DNA from: Bacillota bacterium
GTDB taxonomy: Bacteria > Bacillota > Desulfotomaculia > Desulfotomaculales > VENG01
NCBI GenBank assembly: GCA_009711705.1
Contig: VENG01000030.1
Coordinates: 1-45,397 of the forward strand
DNA length: 45,397 bases
Direction of reading: 5' to 3'
Position 1 is the stretch's first letter, and each line of letters opens with the position of its first letter. The position numbers were made by a program, and so were the translations under genes. Under the pieces are notes generated by a model that was given only the letters and a program-made list of their open reading frames with translations, was not told the origin of the DNA and did no database searches. Positions 29,095 through 36,523 of the stretch are shown one piece after another.

Positions 29095-30660
29095 CTAACC
29101 GGTTGTAATTTCAACTGCCCGCAGGCTGGGCTTCCAGACCACGCTGCAATCGAAAAACTCTCCCAGGTAGCGCAGGGGCACCATGGTGCGGCTGTTTTTA
29201 ATCACCGGCGTGGTATCCATTATTCTAGAATCACCGTTCACCTCAGCCACACTACTATTAAGAGCAAAGTGTACGGTTTTGCCCTGTCTGGTGACAGTAA
29301 TATCTCTGGCATCACTGTCATAATCCACTCTGGCACCCAAAGCTTCCAGGATGGCTCTTAAAGGAACCATAGTCCGATCGGAAGCATCAATGTACGGGGC
29401 AGCATCGAACTTCACCTGTTCTCCATCCACCAGCACCTTTATTTGAGCCCCACCGGCCGGTTCCCCTGGATTGTACCCGTAAATCAAATACTGGTCCCGT
29501 AACTTTTTAAATTCTTCCAAAGCCGGGGTATACCTGGCCTCGATTTCCTGAGGAGAGAGCCATTCCTCAAGATATCGGCCAAATTTATCGGTACCCATCA
29601 CCTTATCGAACATTACCACACTATTACCACTCTTGGGCACATTAAAACCAGTTAATTGACGGGCATAGGCCAGGGCATAAATGCCGCTTTTGGCAGGGTT
29701 AAACTGATGGTAATCAGTAATTTGTAGTTTTACTCCACCTTCTTCTCCTCTTGGATCGGCTATAAAATTCACCCCGGATAGACCCGCACGGTTAAGAAGC
29801 TCGGCATATCTCCAGGAATCAATACCCCTTCCGCCTATCCACTGGAATTGATCTCTCTGGCGGATGCCAGTTCCTTCCCCCAGCCCGGTAGCCATATAAC
29901 CGAAAACCGACTTTAGGTTGGGAATGTTGGGTGAGGTGGCCTTCCATTCCAGCCCCGTGTCCTGGTAAATCATTTCGCGCCCGTACCCTTCCATAGGTAC
30001 CACAGTAAGGTCCGCACCTATTTTCCGGTTAAAGAATTTGGCCAATTCACCGGCGGTCATGCCGTGAGCCATGGGCATATTGTCGATACCAACAAAGGAT
30101 TTGAAGCGATCTTCCAGCACCGGGCCCTCCACAATCGCCCCGCCCACTGGATTGGGCCGGTCTAGAACAATAATGGGTTTATTATACTTCTGGGCCGCCA
30201 CCATGCAATAATTTAGTGTTGATTTATAGGTGTAAGTCCTGGCCCCTATATCCTGTACGTCAAAAATCAGTACGTCCACACCTGCAAGCATTTCTTTAGT
30301 AGGCATACGGTTGGGCCCGTATAGGCTAAAAACCGGGATACCCAAATCCGGGTGCATATAAGACGACACGTATTTCCCCGCCGGAGTGGTTCCGTCCAGG
30401 CCATGCTCCGGGCCGTAAAGGGCCACCAATTTGGTTGTACTGTCACCGAGGAGCACATCTATGGTACTTTCTCCCTTACTGTTTATACCGCTCTGGTTAG
30501 TGATAAGACCAACCCTTTTGCCCTCTATCAATTTGTGATAGTCCCTATTTTCCATCAGCACTTCATTGCCCAGCTTAAAGCCCGGTGCCGCGGCAAAGGC
30601 TACATTGGTCACCAGCAGCAGTGAAACCAATACTAAAATCATCATAACGGTTCTCTTCAT
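29095..30660 (-). CDS. namZ: Secreted NamZ-like exo-beta-N-acetylmuramidase with copper-amine-oxidase-like domain
   Basis: The 521-residue protein has a signal peptide (MKRTVMMILVLVSLLLVTNVAFAA). A DUF1343 domain of about 360 residues follows, with GLITNQSGINSKGESTIDVL, LYGPEHGLDG, FDVQDIGARTYTY, VLDRPNPVGG and GEGTGIRQRDQFQWIGG. DUF1343 is the NamZ exo-N-acetylmuramidase family (GH171), which trims MurNAc from peptidoglycan fragments. The last 115 residues form a copper-amine-oxidase N-terminal-like domain, marked by ASDRTMVPLRAILEALGARVDYD and KNSRTMVPLRYLGEFF. That domain is common on clostridial cell-surface proteins. The enzyme probably acts outside the cell in wall recycling. ATG 30660 follows GGAGAAAGG. 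Confidence 0.88.
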   Translation of the reverse strand: MKRTVMMILVLVSLLLVTNVAFAAAPGFKLGNEVLMENRDYHKLIEGKRVGLITNQSGINSKGESTIDVLLGDSTTKLVALYGPEHGLDGTTPAGKYVSSYMHPDLGIPVFSLYGPNRMPTKEMLAGVDVLIFDVQDIGARTYTYKSTLNYCMVAAQKYNKPIIVLDRPNPVGGAIVEGPVLEDRFKSFVGIDNMPMAHGMTAGELAKFFNRKIGADLTVVPMEGYGREMIYQDTGLEWKATSPNIPNLKSVFGYMATGLGEGTGIRQRDQFQWIGGRGIDSWRYAELLNRAGLSGVNFIADPRGEEGGVKLQITDYHQFNPAKSGIYALAYARQLTGFNVPKSGNSVVMFDKVMGTDKFGRYLEEWLSPQEIEARYTPALEEFKKLRDQYLIYGYNPGEPAGGAQIKVLVDGEQVKFDAAPYIDASDRTMVPLRAILEALGARVDYDSDARDITVTRQGKTVHFALNSSVAEVNGDSRIMDTTPVIKNSRTMVPLRYLGEFFDCSVVWKPSLRAVEITTG

Positions 30661-30813
30661 TTCCTTTCTCCCTTCATTAGTGTCATTACAATTAAGACGA
30701 GATTACTCCATTAAAAGTTTCAATACCTATCCCCGGAGCACCTTTTTTCTTATACTGGAATAACAGGCCGCGCATAATGAAAAATAACACCCCCATCGCC
30801 ATTCAACCAGGGA

Positions 30814-31482
30814 GTGTTCAACCTAGATGACTGGTACAAAACCACAGCAGGGCACCTGGTGGACCACATTGAAAAAGAAGCTATTCTTTCTTACCTTGAG
30901 CCCCGGGCCGGTATGAGCGTACTGGATGTGGGCTGTGGTACCGGCAATTATTCCCTGGCCCTGGCCAAGGATGGTTTACTGGTTACAGGGATAGACATCT
31001 CAACGGCCAAGTTGGACAGGGCTCGTGCCACTGCAAAGGTTCAGGGGGTCGAGGTTGAATTTCTACAGGGCGATGCCCGGCAATTACCCTTCCGGGATGC
31101 TTCCTTTGACGGTGTGATTTCTGTATCTGCTTTGGAATTTGTCCCCAATCTGTCCTTGCTAAAGGAGTTGCTCCGGTTCTTAAAGCCGAGTGGTAAGCTG
31201 GTAGTGGGTGTGGTGGGCAAAAACAGCGTCTGGGGTCACTTTTACGCGGAAAAGGCAAGAAAAGACCCGGAGAGTGTATTTACCTTCACCCGTGCCAGGT
31301 TATATAGCCTGAAGGAACTGCAGAATGCCATGCCGGGTAGGAAAGTACAAACCCGGGCAGTGTTGTTTATACCGCCGGATTTTGATTTCAGCAGAGAGCA
31401 AGAGGCCCTAAAGCTAGAAGCCGAGGCCGTCAAGGCCGGGCGTACCGACGGAGGTTTCATTTGTGCGATGTCGGTAAAGTGA
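30814..31482 (+). CDS. Class I SAM-dependent methyltransferase
   Basis: The 222-residue protein has the SAM-binding glycine loop VLDVGCGTGNYSLALA (about residues 37-52), the acidic ribose-binding residue in GIDIS, QGDARQLPFRDASFDGVISVSALEFV, and the post-core strand LKPSGKLVVGVVGK. This is the Methyltransf_11/UbiE-like group; the substrate cannot be inferred. GTG 30814 is used, with a moderate CAGGGA site 3 nt upstream; no better start is available. It is the first plus-strand gene and is divergent from namZ. Confidence 0.85.
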   Translation: MFNLDDWYKTTAGHLVDHIEKEAILSYLEPRAGMSVLDVGCGTGNYSLALAKDGLLVTGIDISTAKLDRARATAKVQGVEVEFLQGDARQLPFRDASFDGVISVSALEFVPNLSLLKELLRFLKPSGKLVVGVVGKNSVWGHFYAEKARKDPESVFTFTRARLYSLKELQNAMPGRKVQTRAVLFIPPDFDFSREQEALKLEAEAVKAGRTDGGFICAMSVK

Positions 31483-31527
31483 CGCCGCCTCCCTGGAATA
31501 AGTTTATAAGCTGGGAGGCGGCCCCAG
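31483..31527. repeat. Diverged copy of the 39-bp hairpin repeat
   Basis: GAATAAGTTTATAAGCTGGG at 31496-31515 followed by AGGCGGCCCCAG resembles the repeat at 29051 and 34747. It lies just after the methyltransferase stop and before the sfsA relic. The intact sfsA region is likewise next to a copy, suggesting that the relic and repeat were duplicated together. Confidence 0.55.
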
Positions 31528-31686
31528 ACCGGCACCTTACTACCCAACTCCACCCTTTCCAGAGATACTCTCCCCGTAACCACTCAAAAAGAAGTCAAAA
31601 CGGCTGTGGTTATAGTTATACTCCGTCCGTATTCCCGAATTATTGAGCGCACTCCAGCAACAGACCCTTGCAAAAGCAGACTAACC
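31528..31686 (-). pseudogene. Truncated relic of sfsA with internal deletion
   Basis: The segment closely copies two separate parts of the intact sfsA gene. 31528-31571 matches 33927-33970, the 3' end coding LGSKVPV. 31567-31686 matches 34230-34352, the middle coding FFLGG through the SAFAKG region. About 260 bp between them are missing, joined at a shared ACTCT. Point differences such as GTAACCACTC for GTAGCCGCCC show it has drifted. It cannot encode a functional protein. It lies between the plus-strand methyltransferase and DUF1638 genes. Confidence 0.9.
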
Positions 31687-31750
31687 TTTTAACAAAGGCG
31701 ATGGTTTTCTATTTTAAATAGTTTATTTAAGATAAACAATCCAATATAAT

Positions 31751-31764
31751 GTAAACTGTTTTAC
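31751..31764 (+). promoter_or_regulatory. Candidate Crp/Fnr operator upstream of DUF1638-crp
   Basis: GTAAACTGTTTTAC is a 5-4-5 dyad (GTAAA-N4-TTTAC). It is the exact reverse complement of the site at 33535-33548. A TATGAT -10 at 31788-31793 lies about 30 bp from the dyad centre, near the geometry of class II activation. Its place before the operon encoding the regulator suggests autoregulation. Confidence 0.6.
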
Positions 31765-31822
31765 TGCACCATTATCTGTATATTTTTTATGATATAACAA
31801 AAATGGCAGGGAGTGAAACAGT

Positions 31823-32383
31823 TTGTCCGGAAAAAAAATATTATGCTGTGGTATACTGCGGCACGAACTGGAACACCTTTTGGAGAAACAGAATGTAGAT
31901 ATTACTTACATTGAAGCAGCCTTACACGTGGACTTCGATAAACTGGCCCAGTCTGTAACTAAAAATTTACACGGGATGGGTGGAAACGGTATTCCCTTAA
32001 TCATAGGGACTCAATGTCACCCGGAAATGGAACAATTGGTTGCGGAACACGGCGGGCGGGTAATGCAGGCCAAAAGCTGTATCGAAATGCTTCTGGGAGA
32101 AAAAATGGCGGAGATGGACGCCGAAGCCAAAACTTTTTACCTCACCAGCGGGTGGCTGGAAAACTGGCGCCATATCTTTATGGAAGGGCTGGGTTGGGAC
32201 GCGGTTGATGCCAGGCAAAATTTTGGTTATTATGATCGTATATTGCTTTTGGACACTGGAATTACACCCGTTGATGAAATGAATCTGCTTGCATTCTTTG
32301 ACTACGCTCAGGTGCCAGTGGAACCTATACAGGTTGACCTTGATAATTTACGCAAGTTGTTAAAACAACTTTTGAGTGGGTGA
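31823..32383 (+). CDS. DUF1638 family protein
   Basis: The 186-residue protein begins KKILCCGILRHELEHLLE and continues with DITYIEAALHVDFDKL, GNGIPLIIGTQCHPEMEQLV, KSCIEMLLGEKMAEMD and TFYLTSGWLENWRHIF. This is the pattern of DUF1638, a family common in methanogens and in anaerobes with corrinoid methyltransferases. Conserved Cys residues (C7-C8, Cys of GTQCHP, Cys of KSCIEM) could bind a metal or cofactor; this is inference. TTG 31823 lies 9 nt after GGGAG. Its TGA stop overlaps the GTG of the downstream regulator gene, so the two are coupled. Confidence 0.85.
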   Translation: MSGKKILCCGILRHELEHLLEKQNVDITYIEAALHVDFDKLAQSVTKNLHGMGGNGIPLIIGTQCHPEMEQLVAEHGGRVMQAKSCIEMLLGEKMAEMDAEAKTFYLTSGWLENWRHIFMEGLGWDAVDARQNFGYYDRILLLDTGITPVDEMNLLAFFDYAQVPVEPIQVDLDNLRKLLKQLLSG

Positions 32384-33078
32384 AAAAATTAATGCCAAAA
32401 ATTAAATGCATGAAAGAACTAACCCTGTTTGCCACCCTTGATATTTCGGAACGGGAAAAAATAGGGGTGCTGGCTGGTAAAAAGGTCTACCGTAAAAATG
32501 AAATTATTTTCAAAGAAGAAGATCCAGCCCGTACTATTTACCTGATCAAGTATGGCCGGGTCAGACTATTTAAAGTTTCAGAAGGTGGCAAGGAAATTAC
32601 CCTGGATATTCTCAAAGAGGACGATGTTTTCGGAGAAAATACTTTTTTTGAGGAAAATGCTCTCCATACCATGAATGCACAGGCCATGGAGGACACCTTC
32701 ATCTGCTCCTGTAATAAAGAACACTTTTCCATCTTGCTGCAAAACCCACAAACTGCCCTGAAAATAATTCAATTGCTGGGAGGTAAGTTAAATAATTACA
32801 CCGATAAGGTAGCCAGCATTGCCTTTCATGATGTGAAAGGTAGAATTTCGGCTATGCTGCTGAGATTGGCCGGTGAATACGGAAAACCTTCTCCCCGGGG
32901 AACCATTATCGATATTGACCTTACCCACCAGGATATGGCCTCTTTGGTTAACGCCTCTCGGGTCATGGTAACCAATGTTCTGGGCGACTTGAAACAAGCG
33001 GGGGCCATTGATACCAGGGGACATCAGTTAATCCTTTTAAGCCCGGAGAAACTCACCGGTACCATGGAAGTGGTGTAG
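32380..33078 (+). CDS. Crp/Fnr family transcriptional regulator
   Basis: The 232-residue regulator has an N-terminal cyclic-nucleotide-binding-like barrel (about 15-125: LFATLDISEREKIGVLAG, IIFKEEDPARTIYLIKYGRVRLFK, GENTFFEE). A dimer helix (GRISAMLLRLAGEYG) and a C-terminal HTH_Crp domain follow (DLTHQDMASLVNASRVMVTNVLGDLKQAGAID). The N-terminal cysteine cluster of Fnr is missing, so it is unlikely to be a classic Fe-S oxygen sensor; the ligand is unknown. GTG 32380 overlaps the DUF1638 stop (GTGA); ATG 32392 is an alternative. The 14-bp dyads at 31751 and 33535 are plausible binding sites. Confidence 0.9.
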   Translation: MKKLMPKIKCMKELTLFATLDISEREKIGVLAGKKVYRKNEIIFKEEDPARTIYLIKYGRVRLFKVSEGGKEITLDILKEDDVFGENTFFEENALHTMNAQAMEDTFICSCNKEHFSILLQNPQTALKIIQLLGGKLNNYTDKVASIAFHDVKGRISAMLLRLAGEYGKPSPRGTIIDIDLTHQDMASLVNASRVMVTNVLGDLKQAGAIDTRGHQLILLSPEKLTGTMEVV

Positions 33079-33091
33079 CGGGGCTGCCAGT

Positions 33092-33409
33092 ATGACTCAA
33101 AAAAAAATTCATTATCCCGGGCTCAACCGGGATGAAGAAGTAAACACCCAAATTAAAAAATTGGTCAGCAGGGTAAACCTGATGCAGGATTTACTATTTG
33201 AAATAAAAGCTGATACTCCCCTTGGGAGAACCGTTAAGATGCTTTTGAATCTATTTCTGTGTGAGGATGAGGACGGCGTTTTGGATTTAACCGGCATTTC
33301 TTGTCAAAAATTGGCCAATTTGACAGGTGTCAACCATACGGAACTGCAGGAATCCCTGGAATACTTACAACGGCAAGGCATTATTTTATATAAACCGGCA
33401 TCCAAGTGA
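33092..33409 (+). CDS. Small hypothetical protein with winged-helix-like C-terminus
   Basis: The 105-residue protein starts 13 nt after the regulator stop. Its first half is helical (KKLVSRVNLMQDLLFEI). The second half, LDLTGISCQKLANLTGVNHTELQESLEYLQRQGIILYK, reads like a helix-turn-helix with a following recognition helix and wing. That would suit DNA binding or interaction with the upstream Crp-like protein. No family was recognised. A strong terminator follows at 33420, so it ends the DUF1638-regulator operon. Confidence 0.7.
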   Translation: MTQKKIHYPGLNRDEEVNTQIKKLVSRVNLMQDLLFEIKADTPLGRTVKMLLNLFLCEDEDGVLDLTGISCQKLANLTGVNHTELQESLEYLQRQGIILYKPASK

Positions 33410-33419
33410 GAGAATTTGT

Positions 33420-33449
33420 AAGTTGCCACAAATAAGTGGCAACTTTTTT
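33420..33449 (+). terminator. Intrinsic terminator of the DUF1638-regulator operon
   Basis: AGTTGCCAC (33421-33429) pairs with GTGGCAACT (33436-33444), followed by TTTTTT. A further GTGGCAAC copy at 33450-33457 allows an alternative pairing. Confidence 0.9.
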
Positions 33450-33534
33450 GTGGCAACAATTTTTACCGTTCACCCTTTTCATCTGGAGTAAATTATTCAT
33501 TTACCACTTTAAAATTTAAAATCCCATTTTTCTT

Positions 33535-33548
33535 GTAAAACAGTTTAC
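33535..33548 (+). promoter_or_regulatory. Candidate Crp/Fnr operator upstream of the MTH865-like gene
   Basis: GTAAAACAGTTTAC, the same 14-bp dyad (opposite orientation) as at 31751-31764. The -10 candidates TATTAT (33571-33576) or TATAAT (33574-33579) lie 29.5-32.5 bp from its centre. This matches a class II activator site overlapping the -35 region. Confidence 0.6.
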
Positions 33549-33624
33549 TTATTTTCATTTCTATTACAAGTATTATAATGCTAAAGCTTTTAGCTTTAAA
33601 ATAATTTAAGGAGGTATTACTTTT

Positions 33625-33867
33625 ATGTCAGTAAGCGAAACCATTAAAAAACAGATTGTCGGAGCCCTTAAAGGAGCAAGTTTCCCCATAGCCACTCCGG
33701 AAGACTTGCTGGCCGCTTTCCCCCAGGGAGCGAAAACCACTTGCAAAGCCGGGGACCTTGAGGTTACCGCAGGTGAGGCCGGAAAACTCTTAACAGCCGG
33801 GGATTTTCCCTTCAGCAGCGCTGAAGAAGTGGCTGAAACTATTATTACAAGGGCCAGTCTTGAGTGA
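33625..33867 (+). CDS. MTH865-like family protein
   Basis: The 80-residue acidic protein reads [60 protein letters not shown] and [13 protein letters not shown]. This is the layout of the MTH865 family first seen in methanogens: a small helical fold with an EF-hand-like arrangement, of unknown function. One Cys is present in TTCKAGD. ATG 33625 follows AAGGAGG, an ideal site. It is monocistronic and has the same candidate operator as the upstream operon. Confidence 0.85.
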   Translation: MSVSETIKKQIVGALKGASFPIATPEDLLAAFPQGAKTTCKAGDLEVTAGEAGKLLTAGDFPFSSAEEVAETIITRASLE

Positions 33868-33916
33868 ATAAAAAGCTACATTATATTTAATAAGTTGTAA
33901 ATTTAACCCCCAAAAT

Positions 33917-34618
33917 TTAAATGTAAACCGGCACTTTGCTACCCAACTCCACCTCTTCCAGAGATACTCTGCAGGTGTAGGCATATATGCCTACACCTGC
34001 AGAGACTGCCTGTTTTAAAGCTGAGGCAAAAGCCTCATCCCTTTCTTTATTTGGGATAAAACAATCCCCGTCATCCCGTTGTATAACAAAAATTACCGCA
34101 GCATTAAACCCGTTTTCCCGGGCGTCTTTAAGCTCTTTTAAATGTTTTACAGCTCGCAACGAGGGGGCATCGGGAAACATAGCCATGCCATTCTCCACCA
34201 GAGTAACGGATTTAACCTCAACAAAGCAACTCTCCCTGTAGCCGCCCAAAAAGAAGTCAAAACGGCTGTGATTATAATTAGATTCCGGCCGCACTTTGGT
34301 ATATTGAGCGAATTCCGGCAATAAGCCCTTTGCAAAAGCAGACTTTACAAGCCGATTAGGAAGCAGTGAATCAATGGATACTAATGTATTCCTAAAACAA
34401 ACCAAGCACAGGCTGTAGCGGGTCTTCCTTCCTGCACCCCTACTTGGGACAAGGAATACAGCTGCACCGGGGGTTAGCAGCTCATGCATACGCCCAGAGC
34501 TGGGAACATGGGCTAGCTCTTCCTTGTTATCAACCAGCACCTTGGCCACAAATCTGTTTATTCTATTTAAAAAAGCCCCAGATTTTAAATCTCCTGGGAG
34601 CGGCTCAATAACTGACAA
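33917..34618 (-). CDS. sfsA: SfsA family nuclease/DNA-binding protein
   Basis: SfsA proteins have an N-terminal OB-like domain and a C-terminal PD-(D/E)xK nuclease-like domain; the physiological role is unclear (first named for sugar fermentation stimulation). The 233-residue protein shows RINRFVAKVLVD, HVPSSGRMHELLTPGA, DFFLGGYRESCFVEVKSVTLVENG with the catalytic Glu-x-Lys, MFPDAPSLRAVKHLKEL and AAVIFVIQRDD. TTG 34618 follows GAGGTG. The 3' part holds a perfect 38-bp palindrome at 33967-34004, read in frame as AGVGIYAYTCRVS. A deleted copy lies at 31528-31686. Confidence 0.92.
   Translation of the reverse strand: MSVIEPLPGDLKSGAFLNRINRFVAKVLVDNKEELAHVPSSGRMHELLTPGAAVFLVPSRGAGRKTRYSLCLVCFRNTLVSIDSLLPNRLVKSAFAKGLLPEFAQYTKVRPESNYNHSRFDFFLGGYRESCFVEVKSVTLVENGMAMFPDAPSLRAVKHLKELKDARENGFNAAVIFVIQRDDGDCFIPNKERDEAFASALKQAVSAGVGIYAYTCRVSLEEVELGSKVPVYI
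33967..34004. repeat. Perfect 38-bp palindrome inside sfsA
   Basis: CTCTGCAGGTGTAGGCATA at 33967-33985 is followed directly by its exact reverse complement to 34004, with no loop. It encodes part of SfsA and could form a cruciform or strong mRNA hairpin. The deletion in the sfsA relic starts at its edge. Confidence 0.95.
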
Positions 34619-34647
34619 TAGAACACCTCTTCAATTTATCTACTTCT

Positions 34648-34672
34648 TAAGACTCCCACTTCTATAAGTGGG
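34648..34672. repeat. 25-bp hairpin repeat, second copy of the IS-end-like hairpin
   Basis: Identical to 23961-23985 over 25 bp, including CCCACTTCTATAAGTGGG. It lies upstream of sfsA. The flanks differ after the hairpin (GATTTCC here, GGTTCC there), so only this module is shared. Confidence 0.85.
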
Positions 34673-34746
34673 ATTTCCTTTGGCCTAATTATACCTAGCA
34701 TTGTTCACAAACTAAAATCACCTCCCATTAGTGTTCAACCTCTCGG

Positions 34747-34785
34747 GAATAAGTTAATAAGTTGGGGGCCTGACCCCCAACTTAT
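34747..34785. repeat. 39-bp hairpin repeat, copy 2
   Basis: Identical to 29051-29089. It ends at the last base of the stop codon of the radical SAM gene on the minus strand. As with copy 1, it lies at the 3' end of a minus-strand gene, suggesting a role in mRNA 3' ends or a preferred insertion site. Confidence 0.9.
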
Positions 34786-36272
34786 TAACGGCCAATGCCG
34801 AAGATTTTGCGGAAATGTAAACCGTACACGGCAAAGGTCATAGCATCGGGTAAGCAGCGAGGATATTTGGTCAGTGTTTTGATAAGCATTTTCCAGTAAT
34901 GATGGCGTCCTTTTTCAATTATCCCCAGGTAAAGCATGGCCTTTAAAAAAGCCTTTAGATAACACAGCCGGAACATTTTTGGTCTGTAGCGCCGGGCAGG
35001 GTTAAACTCTTTAAAAAATTCCAGCATGCGTTCGTAATAGCGGGCGGGATCATAGATTGTTTCGACAACATTTCTGTAGCCGTCGACAAGTGTTTGCCTA
35101 TTCATCTTGGGAATAAAATTTAAGGAGTAATCGGTGTTATTACCGGAGAAATGTTGGGATAAAAGGCGGTTTTCCTTTTGCAGCCGCTCGTAAAGTCTGG
35201 TACCCTTGGGTGCATTCAAAAGCCCCACCATAGCTGTAACAATGCCGCTTTCCTGGATGAATTTAATCTGTCTCTCAAAGATGGAAGGAGTGTCGCTATC
35301 AAACCCCACTATGAACCCTCCGCTGACCTGCATACCGTAATTTTGTATTTTTTTTACGCAGGAGACTAGATTCCGGTTCATATTGGCAAATTTATTACAC
35401 TCATTAAGACTTTCTTCATCAGGTGTCTCAATCCCCACGAAGACGTGTATGAACCCCGCTCTTTTCATCATGTCCATCAGTTCCTCATCATCAGCCAGGT
35501 TAATGGAAGCCTCGGTGGTAAACCAAAAGGGATGCTTGTGATCTTCCATCCAGCTGATGATGGCAGGAAGAACCTCTTTTTTCAATATTGATTTGTTGCC
35601 AATAAAGTTATCATCCACAACAAAAACACTGCCCCGCCAGCCGCGCCGGTAAATGGAGTTAAGTTCAGCCAGCATCTGATCCACCGGCTTCAAACGCGGC
35701 CGGCGCCCAAAAAGAGCAGTTATATCACAGAATTCACAATCAAAAGGACATCCCCGGGAGTACTGCACAGTCATAACTGCATAGTCATTCATGTTAATAA
35801 GATCCCATTTGGGTACAGGTGTATTCTGCAGCCGGGGCTTTTTTTGGCGAGTATATATATGTTTGGGCACACCCCTGACTAAATCGGACAGAAAATCGGG
35901 TAGAGTAACCTCTGCCTCATTGAGGATAAGGTGATTGGCTTCGTCAAACTCGTCGGGCTCCATGGTAAAGAGAGGCCCCCCGGCCACAATTTTTACTCCC
36001 GCACTATGACAGCGCTTAATCACATCCTGCACGGAATTTCGCTGTATCACCATGGCACTGAGAAATACATAGTCGGCCCATTTAATATCCTCATCCCTTA
36101 ATATCCCGACATTAAGGTCTACCAATTTTACTTCCCATTCATCCGGCAGCAAAGATGCTACTGTCAATAATCCCAAGGGCGGGTGCGCAGATTTTTTACC
36201 AATAAATTTTAGCGCGTAGTGAAAGCTCCAAAAACTTTCCGGATATTTGGGATACACAAGAAGAACCTTCAT
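34785..36272 (-). CDS. B12-binding domain radical SAM protein
   Basis: The approximately 495-residue enzyme begins with a cobalamin-binding Rossmann domain (MKVLLVYPKYPESFWSFHYAL through VKIVAGGPLF). It lacks the DxHxxG motif, as many of these enzymes do. The radical SAM core follows, with Cys175-x3-Cys179-x2-Cys182 (RGCPFDCEFCDIT) and GRRPRLK, then a DUF4070-like C-terminal part. This class (relatives of HpnP, HpnJ and BchE-like enzymes) does radical methylation or rearrangement; the substrate is unknown. ATG 36272 is chosen (9 nt from AGGGG, normal N-terminus); the frame extends 21 codons further upstream without support. It stands alone. Confidence 0.9.
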   Translation of the reverse strand: MKVLLVYPKYPESFWSFHYALKFIGKKSAHPPLGLLTVASLLPDEWEVKLVDLNVGILRDEDIKWADYVFLSAMVIQRNSVQDVIKRCHSAGVKIVAGGPLFTMEPDEFDEANHLILNEAEVTLPDFLSDLVRGVPKHIYTRQKKPRLQNTPVPKWDLINMNDYAVMTVQYSRGCPFDCEFCDITALFGRRPRLKPVDQMLAELNSIYRRGWRGSVFVVDDNFIGNKSILKKEVLPAIISWMEDHKHPFWFTTEASINLADDEELMDMMKRAGFIHVFVGIETPDEESLNECNKFANMNRNLVSCVKKIQNYGMQVSGGFIVGFDSDTPSIFERQIKFIQESGIVTAMVGLLNAPKGTRLYERLQKENRLLSQHFSGNNTDYSLNFIPKMNRQTLVDGYRNVVETIYDPARYYERMLEFFKEFNPARRYRPKMFRLCYLKAFLKAMLYLGIIEKGRHHYWKMLIKTLTKYPRCLPDAMTFAVYGLHFRKIFGIGR

Positions 36273-36523
36273 TAAACATATCCCCTTTTTTCCATATTTA
36301 ACGTGTATTCTATACCATGTTTTCAAATTATACAAAAGTAAAACTGAAAGTTTTGGAATTTACATGAAAGATTACGTTACATTACGCGGTAACAGGGTAA
36401 TTGCTGCATCTATATGCCCTTTATCCTTCAACAATGACTGTTTAAACCTGTGTGCCGATTAGAAAACGAACACTATTTTGCATTAACTTTTCGTAGTTGA
36501 ATGCAAGTCCATTTGTATACAAA

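Noticed and set aside
32380..33078. Classic Fnr oxygen sensor
   Set aside because: The N-terminal cysteine cluster needed for the Fe-S centre is missing; only scattered Cys residues are present.
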